Assembly (NCBI GenBank): GCA_000985875.1
Contig: CCRI01000006.1
Span: forward strand, 220,882 to 284,881
Source of the DNA: Neorhizobium galegae bv. officinalis
GTDB lineage: Bacteria > Pseudomonadota > Alphaproteobacteria > Rhizobiales > Rhizobiaceae
DNA: 64,000 bases
Reading direction: 5' to 3'
Part shown: one piece after another, positions 16,257 to 27,147 of the stretch
Position numbering within the stretch: position 1 is the first letter of the stretch
How the letters are laid out: every line of letters begins with the position of its first letter
Position numbers and translations under genes: made by a program
Notes under the pieces: model-generated
Databases searched by the model: none
What the model was told of the DNA's origin: nothing
The model's input: only the letters and a program-made list of their open reading frames with translations

Positions 16257-17426
16257 ATGTGGCTCGGCAATTTCACCCTCGTTCTGCCGAACGAGGTGGT
16301 GAATTCAGGTTCTGTGCGGGTCGAAGATGGCGTGATCGCCGAGATTCGCCCCGAACCGGTCGCCGGCGCCGTGATCGACGGCGGCGGGCGGCTGCTGATG
16401 CCGGGTTTCGTCGATCTGCATGGCGACATGATCGAGCGCGAGATCGCGCCGCGGCCGAACGCCCAGATGCCGATCGACTTCGGCATCCACGAACTGGACA
16501 AGAAGCTCGCCGCTGCCGGCGTCACCACGGCCTATGCGGCCGTTTCCTTCGCCACCGAGAGCGTCTACGGCCATGTCCGCTCTCTGGAGACGACCTCGGC
16601 CGTGATCGAGGGCATCAACCGCCTGCGCGACAACCTGCTGATCGACCACCGCGTCCACGCGCGCTACGAGATCACCAATATCGGCGCCGCCCCGACGCTC
16701 GAACGGCTGCTCAGGGCCGACGAGATCGACATGGTGTCGCTCACCGACCACACGCCGGGCCAGGGCCAGTACAACAACATTGCCGCCTATGTCGCCAGCA
16801 TCTCCGAACGCCGGGCGATTTCCGAGGAAATGGCCGCCGAGATCGTCCAGAAGCGCATCGCCATGCGCAACAATCCGCAGATCGAGGTGAAACTGAAGGA
16901 GATCGTTTCCCTCGCCCTCAAGCATCGCCTGTCGCTCGCTTCCCACGACGACGACAGCATCGAGAAGGTGGCCGAGATGTACGACCTCGGCGTCACGATC
17001 AGCGAGTTCCCGGTAACCTTGCCGGCCGCCGAGGAGGCACGCCGACGTGGGCTCTGGACGTTGATGGGCGCGCCGAACGCGCTGCGTGGCAAATCCATGT
17101 CCGGCAATCTGAGCGCGCTCGACGCCGCCAAGGCCGGCCTGCTGACGGTGATTGCAGCCGACTACCATCCGGCGGCTTTCGTGCCGGGTGTCTTCAAGCT
17201 GGCTGACGTCTCCGAAGGCGGCCTTCCGGCTGCCGTCGCCATGGCGACCGGCAATGCCGCCCGTTCCGCGGGCCTGACGGATCGCGGCGAGATCGCCATC
17301 GGCCAGCGTGCCGACCTGGTCGTGGTGGAAAAGGGCGACGTCCACCGCATCCGCGCCACCTTCCGCGCCGGCCGCTTCGTCTATAGCGACGGCACGCTGC
17401 ACCCGCTCCGGGCGCTGGCGGCGTAA
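16257..17426 (+). CDS. phnM: PhnM-like alpha-D-ribose 1-methylphosphonate 5-triphosphate diphosphatase
   Basis: The 389-residue product belongs to the amidohydrolase superfamily. It has the metal-binding start GFVDLHGDMIERE and the PhnM-typical segments HRVHARYEITN, SLTDHTPGQGQYNN, LASHDDDS and VIAADYHP. PhnM removes pyrophosphate from the phosphonate-ribose intermediate of the C-P lyase pathway. The ATG at 16257 has AGGAG upstream. No other phn gene is nearby, so this is a solitary copy: either the phn cluster lies elsewhere, or it serves another pathway. It is convergent with the RES toxin gene. Confidence 0.88.
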   Translation: MWLGNFTLVLPNEVVNSGSVRVEDGVIAEIRPEPVAGAVIDGGGRLLMPGFVDLHGDMIEREIAPRPNAQMPIDFGIHELDKKLAAAGVTTAYAAVSFATESVYGHVRSLETTSAVIEGINRLRDNLLIDHRVHARYEITNIGAAPTLERLLRADEIDMVSLTDHTPGQGQYNNIAAYVASISERRAISEEMAAEIVQKRIAMRNNPQIEVKLKEIVSLALKHRLSLASHDDDSIEKVAEMYDLGVTISEFPVTLPAAEEARRRGLWTLMGAPNALRGKSMSGNLSALDAAKAGLLTVIAADYHPAAFVPGVFKLADVSEGGLPAAVAMATGNAARSAGLTDRGEIAIGQRADLVVVEKGDVHRIRATFRAGRFVYSDGTLHPLRALAA

Positions 17427-17436
17427 GGCTCGGAGG

Positions 17437-17955
17437 TTATTCCTCCCAGGACTTCTGGTTCTTCGGCAACCTGCCTGTCGGGTCGATGACGTGGACTCGA
17501 TGCGGCAGATCGACTCCCCAGTCCCACAGCACGAGATTGCTGACCGAGGTCACGGCCCGGTGGGCGAAGGAGGGGACGACGATGCCGGCATAAGTGCCGG
17601 AAAGGTTGTCATAAATTGCCCAGGAGTCCGGTCTCCTGCTTTCTGAGAGTGCAGAGGCCCAGGCGGACGCCATGACATCGAACGATATGCCAAGCGCATT
17701 TTGCGAAGTCTCGTCCGTGAGGTCGGCGACGTCGTCGCAATCGATGTCGTATGAGCAGATGGTCAGCGGGTGGATCCTGTGCCCAAACCCTTGGCTTGCT
17801 TCGGTGATCGCCCCCTCGATCGAAGTAGAGAGGTAGAGTGCCGGTGCGCCCTTGGGATTGAAACGGGCACCGCGAATGGCCGCACCTTCGCCGGATATCG
17901 GGCTGATCGCCCAGCGAGGATCATGGGCGCGATAGCAGACGCCCTGGAACCTCAA
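17437..17955 (-). CDS. RES-domain toxin
   Basis: The 172-residue product matches RES toxins, which degrade NAD+. The hallmark N-terminus is present (VCYRAHDPRWAISPISGEGA, then GARFNPKGAPALYLST), with the conserved Arg, Glu (EASQGFGH) and Ser residues that name the family. The only plausible start is TTG at 17955, whose last two bases fall in the antitoxin stop codon (TTGA), so toxin translation is probably coupled to the antitoxin. Longer in-frame versions run back through the antitoxin gene and contain no RES sequence. Confidence 0.85.
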   Translation of the reverse strand: MRFQGVCYRAHDPRWAISPISGEGAAIRGARFNPKGAPALYLSTSIEGAITEASQGFGHRIHPLTICSYDIDCDDVADLTDETSQNALGISFDVMASAWASALSESRRPDSWAIYDNLSGTYAGIVVPSFAHRAVTSVSNLVLWDWGVDLPHRVHVIDPTGRLPKNQKSWEE

Positions 17956-18314
17956 GCAAAGCCGCCGGTTGCCAAGTGATCGAGGTAGTCGCGCAAGGCT
18001 GCCGCCTTGCCGCTCTTGACGATGCTCTCTGCTGTCCGGCCACCGAAGGCCGGAATTGGCTCGGCGCGATACCAGGCGAGGGCTTGCCGTTCGCTTCCTG
18101 CCCATTCGCTGACGCGGTGAATAATCTCCGCCATTTCACCGATCCGTGTGGTCGCTGCGGGAGACTGCGCACGCTCCTTGCGCTGGAGCGTGTTGACGGA
18201 AAGCCCGGCCGTCTCGGCCAGTTCGCGTTTCGAGATCCCGAGGCGGATGGAGACAGCTTCGGCTTCCATCGAAGGCATCCCTAGATCGCGAATCCTCTGA
18301 GTTGTGCTGGCCAT
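17952..18314 (-). CDS. Xre/MbcA/ParS-family antitoxin
   Basis: The 120-residue product has an N-terminal helix-turn-helix (ISKRELAETAGLSVNTLQRK at about 28-47) and the C-terminal toxin-binding domain (WYRAEPIPAFGGRTAESIVK then ALRDYLDHL), the pattern of RES partners. The ATG at 18314 has AGGAG six bases upstream. It precedes the toxin and overlaps its TTG start. It should neutralise the RES toxin and repress its own promoter; the inverted repeat at 18324-18344 is the likely operator. Confidence 0.88.
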   Translation of the reverse strand: MASTTQRIRDLGMPSMEAEAVSIRLGISKRELAETAGLSVNTLQRKERAQSPAATTRIGEMAEIIHRVSEWAGSERQALAWYRAEPIPAFGGRTAESIVKSGKAAALRDYLDHLATGGFA

Positions 18315-18323
18315 GCCGGTCTC

Positions 18324-18344
18324 CTGTACGAAGATTACGTACAG
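18324..18344. promoter_or_regulatory. Candidate autoregulatory operator of RES/Xre pair
   Basis: CTGTACG and CGTACAG form a perfect 7-bp inverted repeat with a 7-base spacer, 10 bases upstream of the antitoxin ATG and overlapping its ribosome site. Binding by the Xre antitoxin dimer is inferred from position. Confidence 0.65.
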
Positions 18345-18383
18345 AATGTAGGACGTGGGGCGGCGCTTGTCGAGTCCGGGCGC

Positions 18384-19067
18384 TTATCTGCCCGCCGAGA
18401 AGATCCGCTGATCCGCGATATCGGTCGCAGTGCCGGGTGAGGTAACCGCCAGGCCATCCTCCATACGCACCTTGCCTTCCGCCAGCAGCTTCAGCGCTAG
18501 CGGGTAGAGCTTGTGCTCAACGGTCAGCACGCGGCCGGCCAGGGTCTCCGGGGTGTCGTCGGCAAGCACCGGGACGGCGCCTTGGGCGACGATCGGGCCT
18601 TCATCCATGCCCTCGGTGACGAAATGCACGGTGCAGCCGGCGATCTTTACGCCGGCCTGGATGGCGCGTTCGTGGGTGTGAAGGCCGGGGAAGAGCGGCA
18701 GCAGGGCAGGGTGGATGTTGAGGATGCTGCCTTCGTAGCGGCTGATGAATTCGGCGGAGAAGAGCCGCATGTAGCCGGCGAGGCAGAGGATGTCCGGCTG
18801 GACCTCGTCGAGGGCCGCGAGGATCGCCGCCTCGTGTTCGGCCTTGCCGGCAAAACCCTTGCGTTCGAAGACGAAGGTTTTGATCCCGCGCGCCTGCGCC
18901 TTCTCTATACCGCCCGCCGAGGGCTTGTCGGAGAAGACCGCGACGATTTCCGCCGGGAAATCCGGCGCGGTGCAGGCATCGGCAAGCGCCAGCATGTTGG
19001 AGCCGCCACCGGAAATGAATACGGCGACGCGCTTTCTGCGCGCCGTTTCTGCCGCCGGTGCGCTCAT
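18384..19067 (-). CDS. purN: Phosphoribosylglycinamide formyltransferase
   Basis: The 227-residue product catalyses the third step of purine synthesis, adding a formyl group from 10-formyl-THF to GAR. The motifs are intact: [11 protein letters not shown] for phosphate binding, AGYMRLFS, and [12 protein letters not shown] with the catalytic Asn-His, followed by [16 protein letters not shown] with the active-site Asp. Its ATG overlaps the purM stop by 4 bases, so purM-purN is an operon. Confidence 0.97.
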   Translation of the reverse strand: MSAPAAETARRKRVAVFISGGGSNMLALADACTAPDFPAEIVAVFSDKPSAGGIEKAQARGIKTFVFERKGFAGKAEHEAAILAALDEVQPDILCLAGYMRLFSAEFISRYEGSILNIHPALLPLFPGLHTHERAIQAGVKIAGCTVHFVTEGMDEGPIVAQGAVPVLADDTPETLAGRVLTVEHKLYPLALKLLAEGKVRMEDGLAVTSPGTATDIADQRIFSAGR

Positions 19068-20137
19068 AGTCCGAGCGTGCCCTGGTAGATCACGCCGGGG
19101 CCGCCTTCGGCGCGTTCGACCATGCGGCCGAGCGGCACGACGATCTCGCCCTCATTGGTCAGAGTGTTGGTGACGGCCTGGGCGTTTTCCGGCGCGACCA
19201 CAACGATCATGCCGATGCCGCAATTGAAGGTGCGCAGCATTTCCTTCGGCTCGACGCCGCCGGTCTTGGCCAGCCACGAGAAGACGGGCGGCACGGGGAT
19301 GGAGTCGAGATCGACTTCGGCCGCCAGGTGCTTCGGCAGCACGCGCGGAATGTTTTCCGGAAAACCGCCGCCGGTAATGTGGGCGAGCGCCTTGAGTGCG
19401 CCGGTCTCGCGGATCGCCTTCAGGAGCGGCTTCACGTAGATGCGGGTGGGCGTCAGAAGAGCCTCACCCAGAGTCATGCCCTCACGGAAGGGAGCGGGTG
19501 CGTCCCATGCGAGGCCCGAAAGCGTCACGATCTTGCGGACCAGCGAGAAACCGTTCGAATGAACGCCGGAGGAGGTGAGGCCGAGGATGACGTCACCGGA
19601 AGCGATATCGCCGACCGGCAGCAGCTGGCCGCGCTCGGCGGCACCGACCGCAAAGCCCGCCAGATCGTAGTCGCCGTCGGAATACATGCCGGGCATTTCG
19701 GCGGTCTCTCCGCCGATCAGCGCGCAGCCCGCCTCGCGGCAGCCGGCGGCAATGCCGGAGACGATCGCCGCGCCCTGGTCCGGGTCGAGCTTGCCGGTGG
19801 CGAAATAGTCGAGGAAGAGCAGCGGCTCGGCGCCCTGGACCACCAGATCGTTGACGCACATGGCGACGAGGTCGATGCCGACGGTGTCGTGGAAATTGGC
19901 GTCGATGGCGATCTTGAGCTTGGTGCCGACGCCGTCATTGGCGGCAACCAGGATCGGATCGGTGAAACCCGCGGCCTTCAGATCGAAGAGTCCGCCGAAG
20001 CCGCCGATCTCGCCGTCGGCGCCGGGGCGGCGGGTCGAGCGTACGGCCGGTTTGATCTTCTCGACCATGAGGTTGCCCGCGTCGATATCGACGCCGGCAT
20101 CGCTATAGGTGAGACCGTTCTTGCCCGCCTCGCTCAT
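19064..20137 (-). CDS. purM: Phosphoribosylformylglycinamidine cyclo-ligase
   Basis: The 357-residue product makes AIR in the fifth step of purine synthesis. Family motifs include [12 protein letters not shown] at the N-terminus, the ATP-binding loop region (VGTKLKIA), [11 protein letters not shown] and THITGGG-like [14 protein letters not shown]. Length is normal. It is divergent from the PerM-like permease across a region with a strong palindrome, and it leads purN. Confidence 0.97.
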   Translation of the reverse strand: MSEAGKNGLTYSDAGVDIDAGNLMVEKIKPAVRSTRRPGADGEIGGFGGLFDLKAAGFTDPILVAANDGVGTKLKIAIDANFHDTVGIDLVAMCVNDLVVQGAEPLLFLDYFATGKLDPDQGAAIVSGIAAGCREAGCALIGGETAEMPGMYSDGDYDLAGFAVGAAERGQLLPVGDIASGDVILGLTSSGVHSNGFSLVRKIVTLSGLAWDAPAPFREGMTLGEALLTPTRIYVKPLLKAIRETGALKALAHITGGGFPENIPRVLPKHLAAEVDLDSIPVPPVFSWLAKTGGVEPKEMLRTFNCGIGMIVVVAPENAQAVTNTLTNEGEIVVPLGRMVERAEGGPGVIYQGTLGL

Positions 20138-20251
20138 CGTTCATCTCCAATGATCGTTGTAGCGGCCCGCAATTGCACGACATCGCGCCGGATGCAAGCG
20201 TTCGACGCGGTTTTGAAGGCTTTTCACAGGTCTTGCTGCACCGCTTCCAAA

Positions 20252-20282
20252 CCCTTGACCTGGGTCAAGGGCTTCCCTATCC
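20252..20282 (+). promoter_or_regulatory. Promoter with -35 inside a 20-bp palindrome, upstream of perM-hdaA
   Basis: CCCTTGACCTGGGTCAAGGG (20252-20271) is a perfect palindrome with 9-bp arms. The same bases give CTTGAC, then exactly 17 bases, then CTATCC at 20277-20282, close to the rhizobial sigma70 consensus. The inner TTGAC-N4-GTCAA has the half-site geometry of Crp/Fnr-family sites. A protein bound here would block polymerase. The predicted leader to the permease ATG is about 28 bases. Confidence 0.6.
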
Positions 20283-20316
20283 CTTTTCCCGCCCGGGCAA
20301 TTCAGAGGAAGCGGCG

Positions 20317-21513
20317 ATGGCATATCATATCAGCGGCGCGAGCCTGAAGCGCTACATCTTCTTCTGGGTCGGCGTTCTCATCGTCTTCGTGGTGTTTCTC
20401 TGGTTCTTCCGTTCGATCCTGCTGCCTTTCGTGGCCGGGATGGCGCTCGCCTATTTCCTCGATCCGGTGGCCGACTGGCTGGAAAGACGTGGCTTGAGCC
20501 GGCTGATGGCGACGGTGGTGATCCTCGTCTGTTTCGTGCTCGTCTTCGCGCTGTCGCTGATGCTGGTGATCCCGATCATCATCAACCAGTTCACCGAGTT
20601 CGCGGCCGCCCTGCCGGGCTATATCTCCCAGCTGCAGCAGATCATATCCAGCCCGGAAAGCTCTTTCCTGCCCCATTGGATCAGCGCCCAGATCGAGACG
20701 GTCAAGCAGAACTTTTCCGAAGTGCTGAGCCAGGGTGCCGGTTTCGTAGGCTCGCTGCTCGCCCAGATCTGGAATTCCGGCAAGGCGATCATCGACGTCG
20801 TGTCGCTGTTGATCGTCACGCCCGTCGTCGCTTTCTATATCCTGCTCGACTGGGACCGCATGGTTGCCAAGGTGGATAGCTGGGTGCCGCGCGACCAGGT
20901 GGCGACGGTCCGCGAGATCGCTCGGGAAATGGATGAATCCGTCGCCGGCTTCATCCGCGGCCAGGGCTCGCTCTGCCTTATCCTCGGCATCTTCTACGCG
21001 GTCGGCCTGTCGGTCGTCGGGCTCAATTTCGGGCTTCTGATCGGCTTCATCGCCGGCATGATCAGCTTCATTCCCTATATCGGTTCGCTGATCGGCCTGG
21101 TGCTCTCGGTCGGCGTGGCGCTGGTGCAGTTCTGGCCGGATTATCCGTGGATCCTGGCCGTCGCCGGCGTCTTCTTCGTCGGCCAGTTCATCGAGGGCAA
21201 TATCCTGCAGCCGAAGCTGGTCGGCGAAAGTGTCGGCCTGCATCCGGTCTGGTTGATGTTCGCCCTGTTTGCCTTCGGCGCCATGTTCGGTTTCGTCGGC
21301 CTGCTGATCGCAGTTCCGGCCGCCGCCGTGGTCGGCGTGCTTGTCCGCTTCGCGCTGTCGCGGTATCTTGACAGCGACATCTATTTCGGGCGAGCGGCTT
21401 CGCTTCCCTGGGAAGAGGCCGAGCGGCCGCACGTGCTGGAACACGGCGAAAGCGCTGGGCAGATAACCGCCCCGAATGAACCTCACGCGAATGACTCTCA
21501 GAAGAGCATTTGA
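20317..21513 (+). CDS. AI-2E/PerM family transporter
   Basis: The product is a 398-residue membrane protein with about seven to eight hydrophobic segments. Family features are FRSILLPFVAGMALAYFLDP near the N-terminus, the long amphipathic region around 90-160, VAGFIRGQGSLCLILGIFYA, and the signature FVGQFIEGNILQPKLVGESV near the end. The TqsA/PerM group exports small molecules or ions; the substrate here is unknown. The ATG at 20317 has AGAGGAA upstream. It lies just ahead of hdaA, the usual alphaproteobacterial pairing, and divergent from purM. Confidence 0.9.
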   Translation: MAYHISGASLKRYIFFWVGVLIVFVVFLWFFRSILLPFVAGMALAYFLDPVADWLERRGLSRLMATVVILVCFVLVFALSLMLVIPIIINQFTEFAAALPGYISQLQQIISSPESSFLPHWISAQIETVKQNFSEVLSQGAGFVGSLLAQIWNSGKAIIDVVSLLIVTPVVAFYILLDWDRMVAKVDSWVPRDQVATVREIAREMDESVAGFIRGQGSLCLILGIFYAVGLSVVGLNFGLLIGFIAGMISFIPYIGSLIGLVLSVGVALVQFWPDYPWILAVAGVFFVGQFIEGNILQPKLVGESVGLHPVWLMFALFAFGAMFGFVGLLIAVPAAAVVGVLVRFALSRYLDSDIYFGRAASLPWEEAERPHVLEHGESAGQITAPNEPHANDSQKSI

Positions 21514-21520
21514 AAGACCC

Positions 21521-22240
21521 ATGACCGAGACGAGCGAGCGCGAGCGGCGCAGGCAAGAGCAGTTGCCGCTGCAATTCACCCATGATGCGGCGAGAACCCG
21601 GGATGACCTCCTGGTGTCCGAACGCCTGGCCGCGGCCGTGGCGATCGTCGACGAATGGCCGGCCTGGCCGTCGCCGGTCGTCGTGCTGGCCGGCCCGGTG
21701 GGGTCCGGAAAATCGCATCTGGCACATATCTGGCGGGAAAAGGCGAGGGCGGCCGAGATCCATCCGATCGCCGGTTCGAATGCCGCGGCGGTTGCCGCTG
21801 CAGGTCCGGTCCTGTTCGAGGATGCCGAACGCCGCGGTTTCGACGAGACCGAACTCTTCCACGTCATCAACAGCGTGCGGGAAAACGGCCACAGCCTCTT
21901 GATGACCTCGCGCCTCTGGCCGGTTTCCTGGGGCGTCACCCTGCCGGACCTCAAATCCCGGCTGAAGGCGGCGACCGTCGTGGAAATAGGCGAGCCCGAC
22001 GAGGACCTGCTGGCCCAGGTGATCGTCAAGCTGTTCGCCGACCGCCAGCTCTATATCGACGACAAGCTCGTGGGCTACATCGTCAATCGCATGGAACGGT
22101 CGCTCGGGGCGGCGCAGACGATCGTCGAGCGGCTGGACCGCCTGGCGCTGGCGCGCGGCACGCGAATAACGCGTCCGCTGGCCGCCGAGGTGCTGAACGA
22201 TTTTGGGAATTCCGGAACCGGGGCCCAAGACGGCGATTGA
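21521..22240 (+). CDS. hdaA: DnaA-related replication inactivator HdaA
   Basis: The 239-residue product has a DnaA-like AAA+ domain without the DNA-binding domain of DnaA. The N-terminal EQLPLQF matches a beta-clamp-binding motif, and the Walker A is GPVGSGKSHLAH at about 64-75. In Caulobacter, HdaA with the clamp stimulates ATP hydrolysis by DnaA and so restrains re-initiation. The ATG at 21521 was chosen because the protein then begins close to the clamp motif; earlier ATGs at 21476 and 21491 overlap the permease gene and lack a ribosome site. A RIME-like repeat follows. Confidence 0.9.
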   Translation: MTETSERERRRQEQLPLQFTHDAARTRDDLLVSERLAAAVAIVDEWPAWPSPVVVLAGPVGSGKSHLAHIWREKARAAEIHPIAGSNAAAVAAAGPVLFEDAERRGFDETELFHVINSVRENGHSLLMTSRLWPVSWGVTLPDLKSRLKAATVVEIGEPDEDLLAQVIVKLFADRQLYIDDKLVGYIVNRMERSLGAAQTIVERLDRLALARGTRITRPLAAEVLNDFGNSGTGAQDGD

Positions 22241-22348
22241 CTGTGACAAGATGGTTGCCGAGTTTATGGTGTTGCGTAACGATTTGCCCGACTGGGACGA
22301 ATGTCGCGCAACGGATGAGATGAGGGTGGCAAGTGGATACGTTCGCCA

Positions 22349-22467
22349 TCCTCATTCCTGTGCTTGTCGCAGGAATCCAGCAACCGCGCGTCTGCGCGGT
22401 GATAAGGCTCTTCTCAGCCCAAGGACTTGGGCTGGCTGGATCCCTGTGACAAGCACAGGGATGAGGA
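22349..22467. repeat. RIME-like palindromic intergenic element, copy 2
   Basis: Outer arms of 33 bp (22349-22381 and 22435-22467) pair with three mismatches. They enclose ACCGCGC/GCGCGGT with the same GTCT loop as copy 1, and AGCCCAA/TTGGGCT at 22416-22433. The arms match copy 1 at 6457-6596 closely. The inner stems differ in sequence yet stay paired. It lies between hdaA and ppk. Confidence 0.85.
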
Positions 22468-22521
22468 CGGAGAATTTAGCCTGCCATCGGGAAAGGATGG
22501 TGCGGCGGTGGAGGTGAAGAC

Positions 22522-24714
<2,193 letters not shown>

Positions 24715-24719
24715 GCAAT

Positions 24720-26240
24720 ATGGTACGATCAGAAGCCCAGGGGCGCCTTCCGGGGATCGCTCCTGTCTCCGTCATCGACATCGGCTCGAACTCCGTCCGC
24801 GTCGTTATCTACGAAGGCCTATCCCGTGCGCCGACCGTCCTCTTCAACGAGAAGGTGCTGTGCGGCCTCGGCAAGGGATTGGGCTCGAACGGCCGCATGG
24901 ACGACGAGGGCGTCGCGCGCGCCCTGTTGTCGCTGAAGCGTTTTCGCGCGCTATCCACCCAGGCTCGCGCCACCGAAGTCTATGTGCTGGCGACCGCTGC
25001 TGCCCGCGAAGCATCCAACGGGCCGGATTTCATCCACCAGGCGGAAGAGATCCTCGGCCAGCAGGTGCAGCTTCTGTCCGGTGAGGAGGAGGCGCGGTAT
25101 TCGGCACTCGGCGTCATCAGCGGCTTCCATGATCCCGACGGCATTGCCGGCGACCTTGGCGGCGGCTCGCTGGAACTGATCGACATCAAGGGCAAGGAGT
25201 TCGGCAAGGGCATCACCCTGCCGCTCGGCGGGCTGCGGCTGTCGGAATCCTCCGGCAATTCGCTTTCCAAGGCGCGCACCTTCGCCCGCAAGCAGGTGAA
25301 TACGGCGCGGTTCCTGGAAAACGGCGCGGGCCGCACCTTCTATGCCGTCGGCGGCACCTGGCGAAACATCGCCAAGCTGCACATGGAAATGAGCAAGTAT
25401 CCGCTGCACATGATGCAGGGCTACGAGCTGTCTCTCGAGGACATGCAGAAATTCCTCGAAGAGGTGATTGCCGCCAAGGACAGCAAGGACCCCGCCTGGC
25501 AGGCCGTCTCCAAGAGCCGCCGTTCGCTGCTGCCCTTCGGCGCCATCGCCATGCAGGAAGTCCTGGCGGTGATGAAGCCCGCCAGGGTGAGCTTTTCGGC
25601 GCAGGGCGTTCGCGAGGGCTATCTCTATTCGCTGCTTTCCGACGAGGAGAAGGCGGGCGATCCGCTGCTGGTCGCAGCCGACCAGCTCGCCATCCTGCGC
25701 GCCCGATCGCCCGAACACGCCCGCGAGCTCGCCGACTGGACCGGCCGCATGGTGCCGGCCTTCGGGATCGTCGAGACGGAAGAGGAAAGCCGCTATCGCC
25801 AGGCCGCCTGCCTGCTGGCCGATATCAGCTGGCGCGCCCATCCGGACTATCGCGGCCTGCAGGCATTGAACCTGATCGCCCACTCCTCCTTTGTCGGCAT
25901 TACTCATGCCGGCCGCGCCTATCTGGCGCTCGCCAACTACTACCGTTTCGAAGGCCTGCACGACGACGGCGCGACCGGGCCGCTCGCGACGATCGCCACG
26001 CCACGCCTGCTCGACCTTGCAAAACTGCTCGGCGGCCTGCTCCGGGTCGTCTATCTCTTCTCGGCCTCGATGCCGGGCCTCGTCGACCACCTGAGCTTCC
26101 GCCCGTCCTCCGAGCCGGATCTCGACCTCGAATTCGTTGTGCCCTCCGCCTACCGCGACTTTGCCGGCGAACGGCTGGACGGGCGTTTGCAGCAGCTGGC
26201 GAGGCTGACGGGCAAACGGCTGGCTTTCCGGTTCGAGTAG
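24720..26240 (+). CDS. ppx: Exopolyphosphatase
   Basis: The 506-residue product belongs to the Ppx/GppA family with an actin-like ATPase fold: phosphate-binding SVIDIGSNSVRVVIYE at about 17-32, the LATAAAREASNG segment, the glycine loop GDLGGGSLELI and a C-terminal HD-like domain. It removes terminal phosphates from polyphosphate and may also hydrolyse pppGpp. It follows ppk by 5 bases and is surely cotranscribed, so synthesis and breakdown are set together. Confidence 0.95.
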   Translation: MVRSEAQGRLPGIAPVSVIDIGSNSVRVVIYEGLSRAPTVLFNEKVLCGLGKGLGSNGRMDDEGVARALLSLKRFRALSTQARATEVYVLATAAAREASNGPDFIHQAEEILGQQVQLLSGEEEARYSALGVISGFHDPDGIAGDLGGGSLELIDIKGKEFGKGITLPLGGLRLSESSGNSLSKARTFARKQVNTARFLENGAGRTFYAVGGTWRNIAKLHMEMSKYPLHMMQGYELSLEDMQKFLEEVIAAKDSKDPAWQAVSKSRRSLLPFGAIAMQEVLAVMKPARVSFSAQGVREGYLYSLLSDEEKAGDPLLVAADQLAILRARSPEHARELADWTGRMVPAFGIVETEEESRYRQAACLLADISWRAHPDYRGLQALNLIAHSSFVGITHAGRAYLALANYYRFEGLHDDGATGPLATIATPRLLDLAKLLGGLLRVVYLFSASMPGLVDHLSFRPSSEPDLDLEFVVPSAYRDFAGERLDGRLQQLARLTGKRLAFRFE

Positions 26241-26377
26241 GGCGGGCTCGCGGGAGAGGGCAGGAGAGCGGCTGCCTCGCGGCAGGGCATCAGAAATTGT
26301 CAGGTTGCGTCCAGCAGTATTTTCTCGTGTATGCTCGCGAAGTGACATTATTCGTTTAATCGGCTGAGCAAGATTCG

Positions 26378-27085
26378 ATGTCTCTGAATGCGCGCCCTCG
26401 TGAGATCGGCTTTGTCCTGTTTACCGGACTGACGCAGCTCGATTTGACTGGGCCTTGGGAAGTTCTGACGCGGCTGCCCAATACCCGTTGCCATTTGCTG
26501 GCTGACGGTCACGCTCCCGTTCGAAGTGCGAGCGGACTGAGTATTGTTCCAAGCATGCTACTTGAAGCATGCGGTCAGCTCGACATCGTGGTTGTTCCGG
26601 GCGGGCCCGGCCATCTGGATGCGATGCAGGATGAACGCCTTCTCTCGTTTCTACGGCGCCAGGAGCCTGGTTGCCAATTCCTGATGGCGGCCTGCACGGG
26701 TACGCTGGTGCTTGCTGCCGCCGGCCTGCTTCAGGGCTACGAGTGTACCACTCACTGGACGGCGCTGCATAGGCTCTCAGCTTTCGGAACAATTCCCGTA
26801 AACCGGCGGGTCGTATTTGACCGGACGCGAGCCACCAGTGGCGGCGTGACGGCAGGTATCGATCTTGGTTTGGTCATGGCCGCCAAACTGGCAGGTGAAG
26901 AGGTAGCGCGGAAAATCCAGTTGATGATGGAATATGCGCCGGAACCTCCATTCGCCGGATCGCCCATGACCGCCGACCCTGCGACAGTGAAGGCGTTGGA
27001 AGCACCTTCGGATATCGCAGATCAGATAAGAGCCATCGATGCCGACGCGATATCCCGACTTAGGGGAGAATCTCGGCCCGCATAG
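26378..27085 (+). CDS. DJ-1/PfpI family protein, isonitrile hydratase-like
   Basis: The 235-residue product has the DJ-1 fold pattern: FVLFTGLTQLDLTGPWEVL at the start, VVVPGGPGHL in the middle, and the nucleophile elbow MAACTGTLVLAAAGLL with the catalytic Cys, followed by TTHW. This order resembles isonitrile hydratase and the amidotransferase-like domain of AraC-type regulators, but no DNA-binding domain is present. The true substrate is unknown. The start at 26378 has no strong ribosome site. A terminator follows. Codon use is somewhat less GC-biased than in its neighbours. Confidence 0.82.
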   Translation: MSLNARPREIGFVLFTGLTQLDLTGPWEVLTRLPNTRCHLLADGHAPVRSASGLSIVPSMLLEACGQLDIVVVPGGPGHLDAMQDERLLSFLRRQEPGCQFLMAACTGTLVLAAAGLLQGYECTTHWTALHRLSAFGTIPVNRRVVFDRTRATSGGVTAGIDLGLVMAAKLAGEEVARKIQLMMEYAPEPPFAGSPMTADPATVKALEAPSDIADQIRAIDADAISRLRGESRPA

Positions 27086-27098
27086 CGGTTGCGGACCT

Positions 27099-27127
27099 GA
27101 GCGCCCGGCTTCCACCGGACGCTCTTT
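27099..27127 (+). terminator. Terminator after DJ-1 family gene
   Basis: GAGCG-C-CCGG pairs with CCGG-A-CGCTC (one mismatch) around CTTCCA and is followed by TTT. It lies between the convergent DJ-1 and phytase-like genes. Confidence 0.6.
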
Positions 27128-27147
27128 GCTTCTGAGATGCTTCCCGC

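Noticed and set aside
20302..22029. 575-codon minus-strand frame opposite the PerM-like permease and hdaA
   Set aside because: Antisense shadow covering two genes and their junction. The translation is Asp/Glu/Arg-rich with no domain.
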